This document shows, in pieces, positions 48,646-56,394 of a stretch of DNA of 64,000 bases (position 1 is its first letter; each line of letters begins with the position of its first letter). Source of the DNA: Marinilactibacillus piezotolerans (GTDB lineage Bacteria; Bacillota; Bacilli; Lactobacillales; Carnobacteriaceae_A). Where the stretch lies: contig NZ_FOSJ01000006.1 of the NCBI RefSeq assembly GCF_900114235.1, positions 1 to 64,000 on the forward strand, read 5' to 3'. Both the position numbers and the translations under genes were made by a program. The notes under the pieces are model-generated. The model saw only the letters and a program-made list of their open reading frames with translations. It ran no database searches and was not told where the DNA came from.

Positions 48646-49842
48646 TTAATCGTTTTCTTCTTTTTTAACAAGAACCGCATCACTTGTTGAAACTTTTTCT
48701 TCGTAAAGACCCGAATGTTTCTGATACCAAGCAAAGGTTCTAGACACTATGATTTTAAGGACCGCATACCCAGGAATTGCTAAGATGACACCCATTACAC
48801 CAAACAATCTACCCGCAACTAAAAGTAAAAAAATAATGTTAATCGGGTGAATCTTCAATGTATTTCCTAAAATTTGCGGTGAAATTACTCTTCCTTCTAG
48901 TACTTGCTCTATTCCAAATACGACTAATACTGTCACAAGCATAAATGGAGAGTCAACAATTGCCACAATAACTGCTGGGATCATAGCCAGAAATGAACCT
49001 AGATACGGTATCAGATTCATGAAGCCTGCAAAAATTCCTAATGTAAGTGCAAAATCCAGCCCTACTATCGAGAATCCAATCCAGAACATAACGCCCACTG
49101 CAGCAGCTACAATCAGTTGTCCTCTAACATAAAAACTAATTTGTTTATTGATATCTTCAAGAATTTCCCTCACATTTCCACGAATTTTTGTCGGTACAAT
49201 TTTCAAGAAATTATCAGGAACTTTTCCTCCGTCTTTTAATAGATAATAAAGGATAAAAGGAGTTGTAAACAAAGTAATTCCTACTTGTGTCAATGTTCCA
49301 ATAAAACTGCCTATCCCCCCTACTGTAACATCCAAAAAACCTGAAGCTTGTCCACTTAAGCTGCCAATTAGAGAAGTTTCACTTAATTGATCCATAAATC
49401 CTGTAAAGGCTTCAGTCCCGAGTAATTCATCTAACTGGACCATTAAACTATTCCAATAGGTCGGCCATTTTTCAATTAGTGACTCTAATTGCTTTTGAAT
49501 AATCGGCACAATAAAATTTATACCTACGATAAAAAATAAAATAATAAGGGCAAAAACAAAAGCAATTGCAGTATTACGAGTAAATCTCTTTTTTTCTAAC
49601 CAATCTACGACAGGACTCAACAAATAATAAAAGATTGCCGAGAAGACTATTGGAGGACCAACTATACTCAGGATGATCTCTACAGGTCGAAAAATAATTG
49701 AAATCTGTCCTAACATAAAAATATTAAAGAATATCAGTAAGCTAACTAACAAAACAGAAACCACTTTATTATCAATAATTTGTTTCCAAAACCAGGATTT
49801 TTTAAAATTAGTTGAGCGATTATCATTATAATTCTCTTTCAT
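48646..49842 (-). CDS. AI-2E family transporter (PerM/TqsA-like membrane protein)
   Basis: The 398-residue protein has about eight hydrophobic segments: two pairs near the N-terminus (about 25-45, 50-80, 88-115) and a dense group after residue 190. The segment PYLGSFLAMIPAVIVA and the HPINIIFLLLVAGRLFGVMG ending are typical of the family. E. coli TqsA affects autoinducer-2 export, while a halophile homologue is a Na+(Li+)/H+ antiporter; which role applies here is not known. It is transcribed alone, away from the TetR-ABC unit. Confidence 0.88.
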   Translation of the reverse strand: MKENYNDNRSTNFKKSWFWKQIIDNKVVSVLLVSLLIFFNIFMLGQISIIFRPVEIILSIVGPPIVFSAIFYYLLSPVVDWLEKKRFTRNTAIAFVFALIILFFIVGINFIVPIIQKQLESLIEKWPTYWNSLMVQLDELLGTEAFTGFMDQLSETSLIGSLSGQASGFLDVTVGGIGSFIGTLTQVGITLFTTPFILYYLLKDGGKVPDNFLKIVPTKIRGNVREILEDINKQISFYVRGQLIVAAAVGVMFWIGFSIVGLDFALTLGIFAGFMNLIPYLGSFLAMIPAVIVAIVDSPFMLVTVLVVFGIEQVLEGRVISPQILGNTLKIHPINIIFLLLVAGRLFGVMGVILAIPGYAVLKIIVSRTFAWYQKHSGLYEEKVSTSDAVLVKKEEND

Positions 49843-49987
49843 TATTGATCCTCCCTTAAGATGTTGCTTAACGATTATAGTTTATCATACCATAACCATA
49901 TACAATCTTAAGAAATCTATAACTTCTTAGAATTTTATTAATAATATTTAAAATGAGTCCGTATTGAGAAAGTGTAATGAATTCCGT

Positions 49988-50016
49988 TTCATAAATTTCT
50001 TAAGTTTTGGTATACT
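49988..50016 (+). promoter_or_regulatory. Probable promoter of the lactonase gene
   Basis: TTCATA (49988-49993) and TATACT (50011-50016) are 17 bases apart, 38 bases before the start codon. A strong AAGGAGG follows. Confidence 0.5.
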
Positions 50017-50054
50017 GATTTCAATCAGTTCAAACAAATTAAGGAGGATTTTTC

Positions 50055-51086
50055 ATGACTCAAAAAGTTTTATTAGGAACATACACTAAAAGAGAAAGCA
50101 AAGGTGTATATAGTATTGAATTAGATCTTGAAAAGAAAAAATTAGGTGAAATCCATTTAGAAGCTGAAGTTGGAAGCCCAACATATCTTGATGTGTCCAA
50201 AGATGGTACGCTCTTATATACTGTATTAAAAGACGGGAATAAGGGTGGCGTTATTGCATTCAAGAAAACGAATGACGGAACTTATGCAACAACTGATGTT
50301 TATACTGCTGAAGGTTCTTCTCCTTGTTACATTTCGTATGATTCTAACCGAAACTTTTTATACACTGCAAATTATCATAGTGGCGAAATTTCAGTATTCA
50401 AAACAGACGAGAACGGTTCCCTTGAATTAACCGATACCATGCAGCATTCTGGAAAATCTGTTCATGAAAACCAGAAATCTGCACATGCTCATTATTTCGA
50501 TCTAACTCCTGATGAAAAATATTTAGTTGCCTGCGACTTGGGAACTGATGAAGTAATCACTTATACAGTAAACGATGACGGAAAGCTTTCTGAAGTAGAT
50601 GTAATCTCTACTGCACCAGGAACCGGCCCTCGACATATCGTTTTCCACCCAAATGGTAAATTAGCTTATCTATTTGGAGAATTAAGCAGTGATGTAATCG
50701 CATTATCCTATAATAGTGAAAGTGGAACACTTTCTCACCTGCAAACTATTTCATCTATCCCAGAAGAGCATACTGGTTTCAATGGCGGGGCAGCAATCCG
50801 TATTTCTAAAGATGGTAAATTTGTATATGCCTCAAATCGTGGACATAATTCAATTGTTATCTTTGCTGTACAAGATGACGGCACGCTGAAATTAGTGGAT
50901 TATGTACCAACTGAAGGAGAAATCCCAAGAGATTTCAATATTGACCCTAGTGGACAATTCATTGTGGTCGGGCATCAGGATTCGGATAATCTAACACTAT
51001 TCGAAAGAAATACTGAAACTGGAAAATTATCTTTGCTGCAAAAAGATATTTATGCACCTGAAGTAGTTTGTGTAGCTTTTGTATAA
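50055..51086 (+). CDS. Lactonase family protein (7-bladed beta propeller, 6-phosphogluconolactonase type)
   Basis: The 343 residues form a propeller of repeated blades such as GVISFKK-type strands (SPTYLDVSKDGTLLYT, YISYDSNRNFLYTANYHSG, HIVFHPNGKLAYLFGEL). The motif AHAHYFDLTPDEKYLVACDLG and GTGPRHIVFHPNG match the YkgB/Pgl lactonase family, which hydrolyses 6-phosphogluconolactone in the oxidative pentose phosphate pathway. Not all members have been tested. The gene is transcribed alone with AAGGAGG nine bases before the ATG and its own terminator. Confidence 0.88.
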   Translation: MTQKVLLGTYTKRESKGVYSIELDLEKKKLGEIHLEAEVGSPTYLDVSKDGTLLYTVLKDGNKGGVIAFKKTNDGTYATTDVYTAEGSSPCYISYDSNRNFLYTANYHSGEISVFKTDENGSLELTDTMQHSGKSVHENQKSAHAHYFDLTPDEKYLVACDLGTDEVITYTVNDDGKLSEVDVISTAPGTGPRHIVFHPNGKLAYLFGELSSDVIALSYNSESGTLSHLQTISSIPEEHTGFNGGAAIRISKDGKFVYASNRGHNSIVIFAVQDDGTLKLVDYVPTEGEIPRDFNIDPSGQFIVVGHQDSDNLTLFERNTETGKLSLLQKDIYAPEVVCVAFV

Positions 51087-51103
51087 AATCATTAACCACG
51101 TCT

Positions 51104-51134
51104 AAAGAGATGCTTTTTTAAAAGCATCTCTTTT
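51104..51134 (+). terminator. Terminator after the lactonase gene
   Basis: A 14-bp perfect stem AAAGAGATGCTTTT/AAAAGCATCTCTTT (51104-51117 with 51121-51134) is followed by TTCTTTT. It starts 18 bases after the stop codon. Confidence 0.85.
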
Positions 51135-51163
51135 CTTTTGTAAGTAAATAGTGTAAAATAAAT

Positions 51164-51181
51164 ATAACGAATTCGAGATAA
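51164..51181. promoter_or_regulatory. MhqR-box-like operator
   Basis: TATAACGAATTCGAGATA differs at two positions from the palindrome TATCTCGAATTCGAGATA, which I recall as the MhqR box of B. subtilis. It overlaps the -35 region of a possible promoter whose -10 box is TATACT at 51195-51200. MhqR is a MarR-type repressor that responds to quinones and aromatic electrophiles. Confidence 0.65.
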
Positions 51182-51255
51182 ATGAATTTATTATATACTC
51201 TTTCTAGTTTTCGTTAAATGTAAACTATTTAATCTTTAGAAAAGAGTGAAATTAC

Positions 51256-52107
51256 ATGCCAGAGGTGAAAGGATTTCATCATATTTCAGCATTTACTAAA
51301 TCGATGGAAGACAATCTTTATTTTTATACTCATATTCTGGGATTACGTTTAGTGAAACAAACCGTCCATCAAGAGAATTTGCAGACTCCTCATTTATTTT
51401 ATGGAGATTACTGGGGGACCCCAGGTACTTTACTGACTTTCTTTGTTTACCCTAAAATAGGAAAAAGTTACAAAAATGATCATTACTATGGAACAGTCAG
51501 CCTGTCTATTCCTAAAGGAAGCTTGATATATTGGAAAAACAGACTAGAAAAATATACTATTAGGTTTAATATAAACATTGAAAAGTCATCTATAAATTTA
51601 GTCGATCCTGATGGTCTCAATCTTGAATTGCATGAATCTGTTACACCGGATCTTTCAACAACACCTATAGCCTATTCTCATATACAAGAAGAATACCAGT
51701 TGATTCGGATTTCTAAAATCAACTTACACACACGTCTTGTTGATAAAGAAAGACACTTTTTAAAAGAGTGGTTGTCTTTGACCGATTCATTTATGCTCAA
51801 TCCTACTTCAAAAGAACAAATACAATTGATTGAAAGTCATACAGATGATCGTTCACGATTGGGAAGAGGTTCAATTGACCATATTGCTTTAACAGTTGAA
51901 ACATTTGAAGATCTCGAATACTTCAAAGAAAGAGCTGAAAAATACGGATATCAAGTCGAAAAGTTAATTGATAGACACTATTTTACTAGTTTATATGTCA
52001 AAAGCCCTTCAGGCTTGCGTATTGAGCTGGCTACTGAAAGACCAGGATTTACAATAGATGAATCTTTAAAAGAATTAGGTAATTGTAAAATCACTTTTAA
52101 GCATTAA
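51256..52107 (+). CDS. VOC family ring-cleaving dioxygenase (MhqE/MhqO-like)
   Basis: The 283 residues contain two VOC (glyoxalase/bleomycin resistance) modules. Likely metal ligands are His8/His9 of GFHHISAF, His in SIDHIALTVE and Glu in RIELATERPGF. The pattern matches extradiol-type ring-cleaving dioxygenases of the Mhq group, which break down quinols and help survival of quinone stress. It is the first gene of a three-gene operon with the paralogue at 52133 and the flavin reductase at 53143, and lies downstream of an MhqR-like operator. The exact substrate is unknown. Confidence 0.88.
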   Translation: MPEVKGFHHISAFTKSMEDNLYFYTHILGLRLVKQTVHQENLQTPHLFYGDYWGTPGTLLTFFVYPKIGKSYKNDHYYGTVSLSIPKGSLIYWKNRLEKYTIRFNINIEKSSINLVDPDGLNLELHESVTPDLSTTPIAYSHIQEEYQLIRISKINLHTRLVDKERHFLKEWLSLTDSFMLNPTSKEQIQLIESHTDDRSRLGRGSIDHIALTVETFEDLEYFKERAEKYGYQVEKLIDRHYFTSLYVKSPSGLRIELATERPGFTIDESLKELGNCKITFKH

Positions 52108-52132
52108 ATATTATTCTATAGGAGGCAATAAA

Positions 52133-53143
52133 ATGACAAACCAAGAATTAAAAGGTATTCATCATATTACTGCAATAACAAGCAGCGCAGAAAAAAATTA
52201 TGAATGGTTTACAAATATATTAGGATTAAGGTTAGTGAAAAAGACGGTTAATCAAGATGACATTCAAACTTATCACCTGTTTTTTGCTGACGATGAAGGA
52301 AATGCAGGAACAGATATGACGTTCTTCGATTTTCCGAATACTCCAAAAGGTTCAAAAGGTACCAACGATATTTCCAGATCTTCTTTTAGAATTCCAAATG
52401 ACCGTGCATTAGATTATTGGCTAAAACGCTTTGACCATTATGACGTTAAACATTCTGAAATCAAAGAACAATTTGGTGTAAAAGTGATCCAATTTGAAGA
52501 CTTCGATGAGCAGCAGTATCAATTAGTCTCTGATGAAAATCTTGAAGGCGTAGCACCTGGAAAACCTTGGAAAAATGGTCCAGTACCTGAAGCGTTTGGA
52601 ATCTACGGTTTGGGACCTGTCATAATCAGAGTGTCTAATCTTGAACGAATGTCATCAGTTCTAGAAAACACGTTGAACTTTAAAAAAATTGCAAAAGAAA
52701 ATCAATATACACTATTTGAAATGGGCAAAGGTGGAAACGGTGGTAGAGTGATTATTGAAGAAAGCACAGTACTCCCACCTGCTCGACAAGGCTACGGCAG
52801 TGTTCACCATGTAGCATTCCGTGTAGAAGACAGAGAAGTTCTTGACTACTGGACAGAACGCATCAGCAATTTAGGTATTCCAAATTCTGGATATGTGGAT
52901 CGTTTCTATTTTGAATCTCTTTATTCTCGCATGTATCCAGGAGTATTATTTGAATTTGCCACAGATGGTCCCGGATTTATTGATTATCAAGAAAGTTACG
53001 ATAATCTAGGAGAAAAGTTGGCATTGCCACCGGCTTATGAAGAACATCGTGAACAAATTGAACAAATGGTTCGCCCGATAGATACAGTTAGAAGTACAAA
53101 GAATTTCGAAAAAGAGTACTTCGGCTTTGATGAGGTTCAATAA
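52133..53143 (+). CDS. VOC family ring-cleaving dioxygenase (MhqO-like)
   Basis: This 336-residue paralogue of the preceding gene has the same two VOC modules and full-length family layout. Metal ligands are likely His in GIHHITAI, His in SVHHVAFRV and Glu in FEFATDGPGF. The C-terminal tail (about 300-336) ending in KEYFGFDE is typical of the MhqO group. GGAGG precedes the ATG. Its stop overlaps the start of the flavin reductase (TAATG). Having both a short and a long copy in tandem suggests a gene duplication or two substrates. Confidence 0.92.
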   Translation: MTNQELKGIHHITAITSSAEKNYEWFTNILGLRLVKKTVNQDDIQTYHLFFADDEGNAGTDMTFFDFPNTPKGSKGTNDISRSSFRIPNDRALDYWLKRFDHYDVKHSEIKEQFGVKVIQFEDFDEQQYQLVSDENLEGVAPGKPWKNGPVPEAFGIYGLGPVIIRVSNLERMSSVLENTLNFKKIAKENQYTLFEMGKGGNGGRVIIEESTVLPPARQGYGSVHHVAFRVEDREVLDYWTERISNLGIPNSGYVDRFYFESLYSRMYPGVLFEFATDGPGFIDYQESYDNLGEKLALPPAYEEHREQIEQMVRPIDTVRSTKNFEKEYFGFDEVQ

Positions 53144-53766
53144 TGTATCATTTTAAAGCAAAGGATCTTAATAAAAAGCAAGAGTACAAATTCATTTCTG
53201 GCAGTGTAATCCCTCGTCCAATTGCTTGGGTTACATCTTTGAATATACAAGAAGATATAGTGAATGCTGCACCATTTAGCTTTTTCAGTGCGGCCTCCAA
53301 CCAAATTCCTATACTAACTGTAGCTGTACTCCGTAATGATTTTAAAATGAAAGATACTGCCCGAAATATTCTTGAGCAAAAGCAAGCTGTCGTGCATATT
53401 GTTGATATAGGTCTAACCGAAGCAATGAATGCAACCTCGGCCCCACTTCCTTCAGATAAAAGCGAATTGGACAGAACAGATTTAAACCTGATAGAAAGTT
53501 CTACAATTACTGTCCCAGGGATCAAAGAAGCAAAGATACGGTTTGAAACAATCCTACATCAACATGTCCCTGTAAAAGATGAAGAAGGAAATATCGTATC
53601 AGACTTATTGTTGTTAAAAGTGACAGATTACTATTTTGATGAAACGGTTTTTGATGCTGAAAAAGAGTATATTATACCAGAAGCTCTGAACCCTACTGCT
53701 CGACTATCCGGAAGCCAATATGCAGAAATGGGACAACTGTTTTCCTATAAAAGACCAACAAAATAA
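53143..53766 (+). CDS. Flavin reductase family protein
   Basis: The 207 residues have the FMN-binding split-barrel of flavin reductases: SGSVIPRPIAWVTSLN, NAAPFSFFSAASNQIP and the late segment LLLLKVTDYYFDE. Such proteins supply reduced flavin to monooxygenases or act as FMN-dependent reductases of small molecules. It shares a base with the upstream dioxygenase gene, so it is likely translated with it and acts in the same detoxification pathway, for example by reducing quinones to quinols before ring cleavage. The latter is inference. Confidence 0.92.
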   Translation: MYHFKAKDLNKKQEYKFISGSVIPRPIAWVTSLNIQEDIVNAAPFSFFSAASNQIPILTVAVLRNDFKMKDTARNILEQKQAVVHIVDIGLTEAMNATSAPLPSDKSELDRTDLNLIESSTITVPGIKEAKIRFETILHQHVPVKDEEGNIVSDLLLLKVTDYYFDETVFDAEKEYIIPEALNPTARLSGSQYAEMGQLFSYKRPTK

Positions 53767-53791
53767 ATTCTTATTGCAAACCCACGAAAAG

Positions 53792-53832
53792 AAAAAGGCA
53801 CAGATCAAATTTAATTTGATCTGTGCCTTTTT
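53792..53832. terminator. Bidirectional terminator between the quinone operon and EIIA
   Basis: A nearly perfect palindrome of about 20 bp per arm (53792-53811 with 53813-53832) with A5 and T5 ends. It serves the flavin reductase from the left and EIIA from the right. Confidence 0.9.
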
Positions 53833-53840
53833 ATAAAATT

Positions 53841-54344
53841 CTATTTTGCAGAAATTGTTCCAATCTCAGAACCTTTTGTTGTTTCTCCTGTAGTTGTTAA
53901 GTCAAATTTTTCTACTTGTTCCATATTACTGAATATAATAATAACTGTATTTTCTTTACCAGAAGCAGCTAACGCTTCCAAATCTACAGTAGAAATTTTA
54001 GTGTCTGGTGTTACTGTATCTCCTTCTTTAACTAATGTATTAAAAGGAGCTCCTTCTAATTCGACTGTGTCGATACCAATATGAACTAATACTTCCACAC
54101 CGTTATCCAGCTCTAAACCGACAGCATGTTGAGTTGGAAAAACACTGACAACTTTCCCAGATCCAGGAGCATAAACATCACCGTCATTAGGAACAACTCC
54201 AAATCCGTCTCCCATCATTTTCTGAGAAAATACAGGATCATCTACCTCTTCAATCGCAATAACTTTACCATTGGCTGGACTTGTTAGCGTTTGCGTCTTA
54301 TCGCTGTCTCCGCTTTTACCTTTTAGAAAATCGAACATTCCCAT
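53841..54344 (-). CDS. PTS glucose-type EIIA protein, stand-alone
   Basis: A single EIIA-Glc domain of 167 residues. The phosphorylated His88 lies in GVEVLVHIGIDTVEL, with the partner His73 in TQHAVGLELD and the conserved opening LTSPANGKVIAIEEV. The protein accepts phosphate from HPr and passes it to a EIIB on another polypeptide. No EIIB or EIIC is encoded nearby, so it must serve permeases elsewhere or be regulatory. The start ATG at 54344 has AGGG six bases upstream; the open frame extends 22 codons further without support. Confidence 0.93.
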   Translation of the reverse strand: MGMFDFLKGKSGDSDKTQTLTSPANGKVIAIEEVDDPVFSQKMMGDGFGVVPNDGDVYAPGSGKVVSVFPTQHAVGLELDNGVEVLVHIGIDTVELEGAPFNTLVKEGDTVTPDTKISTVDLEALAASGKENTVIIIFSNMEQVEKFDLTTTGETTKGSEIGTISAK

Positions 54345-54414
54345 TATTATCCCTGCTTTCATTTTTTTGGTAGTAAACTTCTGAATGATAAGGTTTAATC
54401 TTACATTCATTTTG

Positions 54415-54443
54415 ATTATACTTTATATTACCATAATTATTAA
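54415..54443 (-). promoter_or_regulatory. Probable promoter of the EIIA gene
   Basis: On the minus strand TTAATA (complement of 54438-54443) and a perfect TATAAT (complement of 54415-54420) are 17 bases apart, about 70 bases before the start codon. Confidence 0.5.
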
Positions 54444-54639
54444 GAATATTTGAATCAATATGAGCCATCAATTATTAATCTTTAAATTTGAAGAAAAATT
54501 TTTCGATTTCATAAATTTTATTTTAAATATGAAAGAATAAATTGCTGATTCAATAAGAAACTTTGTATTAGATATAATCATAATGAGAGGATTCAATATT
54601 TATATTTTAATTAAGGATTTATAATATTAACTAGAATAG

Positions 54640-54668
54640 TTGGAATCTTTAAAAAAATTCGGTATGAT
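54640..54668 (+). promoter_or_regulatory. Probable uppP promoter
   Basis: TTGGAA (54640-54645) and TATGAT (54663-54668) are 17 bases apart, 45 bases before the start codon. Confidence 0.55.
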
Positions 54669-54713
54669 AGACAAGTTCAAGAATAATCATACATAAAGGA
54701 ATAGGAGTTTATT

Positions 54714-55538
54714 ATGTTATTAATCGAAATTTTAAAAGCAATTGTCTTAGGTATTGTACAAGGTATTACAGAATGGCTGCCCGTAAGCAGCACAGGCCAT
54801 ATGATTTTATTTGATGAATTTATGGTTCTCGATGCTACTCCAGAATTTAAAGAAATGTTTTTTGTAGTTATTCAGCTGGCTTCTATATTGGCAGTTATTT
54901 TGATTTACTTTCATAAATTGAATCCTTTTTCTCCATCTAAAGACAAAGACCAAAAAAAAGAAACTTGGAATATTTGGTTAAAAGTCATGGTCGGTGTTGT
55001 TCCCGCTGGAATAATCGGTCTACTCTTTGACGATATGATCAATCAATACTTTTTTAATTGGATCACTGTTTCCATCACTTTGATTATTTACGGAATTGCG
55101 TTTATCGTAATTGAAAAAAGAAATAAAAAATTAGAACCTCAGATTGTGACTTGGAAAGACTTGACTTATAAGATAGCACTGATTATTGGTTTCTTCCAAG
55201 TGCTGGCGTTGATTCCTGGGACATCTAGATCAGGGGCAACTATTATCGGTGCGATTCTGATTGGTACTGCAAGACCTATCGCCGCTGAATATTCTTTCTT
55301 TATGTCTATTCCGATTATGATGGGTGCTAGTTTGTTGAAAATAATAGGATTTGGATTTGACTTTACATCTGCTGAATTGATTATCTTATTTGCTGGCTGC
55401 CTTGTATCATTTGTCGTATCAATATTGGCAATTAAATTCCTGATGACTTATATCCGCCGTCATGATTTCAGTTCATTTGGATGGTATAGAATCATTATAG
55501 GAATTATCGTCATTGGTTATTTCTGGATTATCGGCTGA
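54714..55538 (+). CDS. uppP: Undecaprenyl-diphosphatase UppP (BacA)
   Basis: UppP removes a phosphate from undecaprenyl pyrophosphate outside the membrane, so that the carrier can be reused for peptidoglycan and teichoic acid; extra copies give bacitracin tolerance. The two signature regions are [17 protein letters not shown] and [13 protein letters not shown], with Glu and Ser residues of the active site present. About eight membrane segments are seen. Length 274 is normal. AAAGGAATAGGAG precedes the ATG. It is transcribed alone from its own promoter. Confidence 0.97.
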   Translation: MLLIEILKAIVLGIVQGITEWLPVSSTGHMILFDEFMVLDATPEFKEMFFVVIQLASILAVILIYFHKLNPFSPSKDKDQKKETWNIWLKVMVGVVPAGIIGLLFDDMINQYFFNWITVSITLIIYGIAFIVIEKRNKKLEPQIVTWKDLTYKIALIIGFFQVLALIPGTSRSGATIIGAILIGTARPIAAEYSFFMSIPIMMGASLLKIIGFGFDFTSAELIILFAGCLVSFVVSILAIKFLMTYIRRHDFSSFGWYRIIIGIIVIGYFWIIG

Positions 55539-55997
55539 TTAAATGTTTGATTTACACATAGCTGTTCCAAATAGATCCCTAATTAAAAAAATAAGCCTAT
55601 AACCTAATAAGGCTGGGACAGAAGTCTCCATTGAGCAATAATTTGAAGTGTATAACAACCAGAAATCCCGTCAAATCAAGGATTGAATTTCCTAGATTTG
55701 ACGGGATTTTACATTCTATCTAGTTTTGTCCCGGCATCATTTATATTAGATAACATTCTTGCTAATGTTTTTAATTTTTAGTAAATCATTAAGGTTCGTT
55801 TTTTCAGTATCATCTTCTTGAAATGTAATAATTTTTATTTTATAAGTTTAAATTGCCTGAACTGTAATATAACTAACCTATTTTTAGCAAAATCACGGTA
55901 AAATGTAATATAATTGATACTCATTTAAAGCAAATATACGGTATAGTACTCTTAACAATAAGTTGCCAGTTTGGAAACTAAAAGGAGTATCTTAAGA
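55539..55997. other. Gene-free stretch between uppP and the DUF4828-like gene
   Basis: The 459 bases hold the repeat element at 55611-55735 and A+T-rich sequence with a possible weak promoter near 55914-55946 for the next gene. No further gene is seen. Confidence 0.5.
55611..55735. repeat. Intergenic GGCTGGGACA inverted-repeat element
   Basis: The ends GGCTGGGACA (55611-55620) and TGTCCCGGC (55727-55735) are inverted repeats. Inside is a second, 15-bp perfect inverted repeat AAATCCCGTCAAATC/GATTTGACGGGATTT (55663-55677 with 55695-55709). The whole can fold into a long hairpin. Elements bounded by GGCTGGGACA are common in intergenic DNA of Lactobacillales; their role is unknown. It may also terminate uppP transcription. 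Confidence 0.65.
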
Positions 55998-56339
55998 ATG
56001 CAATTTTCATCTCTATTTAGAAAATTCACAAGATCATTTCGATCTAAAAATAGTTTATCAAGTACGATTAAACATTCAATTTCTGAAAATGAATTAGTTG
56101 GGAAATGGTCTGTCTATGTCCCGCAATCTCTGCAAGAAATTTCATTAGAAATATTTTCTGAGGGTACAGGAAAATATAACACTAAACCCCTGAAGAGTAT
56201 ATTGCCTCAAAAATCACCCCATCAATTAATTATGAAAGATCATTTTGGTTATAGTTTGATCCTTGAAAGAAAAGATAATGAAAAATATTTTTTATTCGAT
56301 GAACTAGATGGTACCACTTATCCAATCGAAAAAAAATAA
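55998..56339 (+). CDS. Small protein resembling the DUF4828 family
   Basis: The 113 residues begin with a basic stretch (FRKFTRSFRSKN) and continue into a small beta-rich domain with ENELVGKWSVY, an FGYSLILER segment and FLFDELDGTTYPI near the C-terminus. The pattern recalls the DUF4828 family of Lactobacillales (a Trp-containing first strand and a FDE-x-DG-x-TY ending). The family has no known function. I use the ATG at 55998 because AAAGGAG is ten bases upstream. It is transcribed alone and converges on the purine permease. Confidence 0.6.
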   Translation: MQFSSLFRKFTRSFRSKNSLSSTIKHSISENELVGKWSVYVPQSLQEISLEIFSEGTGKYNTKPLKSILPQKSPHQLIMKDHFGYSLILERKDNEKYFLFDELDGTTYPIEKK

Positions 56340-56343
56340 AATA

Positions 56344-56392
56344 AAAAAATCGTTCAGAGAATAGGATATTTTCCTGTGTCTGAACGATTTTT
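56344..56392. terminator. Bidirectional terminator between the DUF4828-like gene and the purine permease
   Basis: A 14-bp stem AAAAATCGTTCAGA/TCTGAACGATTTTT (56345-56358 with 56379-56392) with A and T ends. It touches the permease stop codon. Confidence 0.88.
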
Positions 56393-56394
56393 GA

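Larger units (their letters stand above)
54345..54713. other. Gene-free stretch between EIIA and uppP
   Basis: The 369 bases are very A+T-rich and contain two divergent promoters, one for EIIA on the minus strand (54415-54443) and one for uppP on the plus strand (54640-54668). Nothing else is recognised. Confidence 0.5.
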
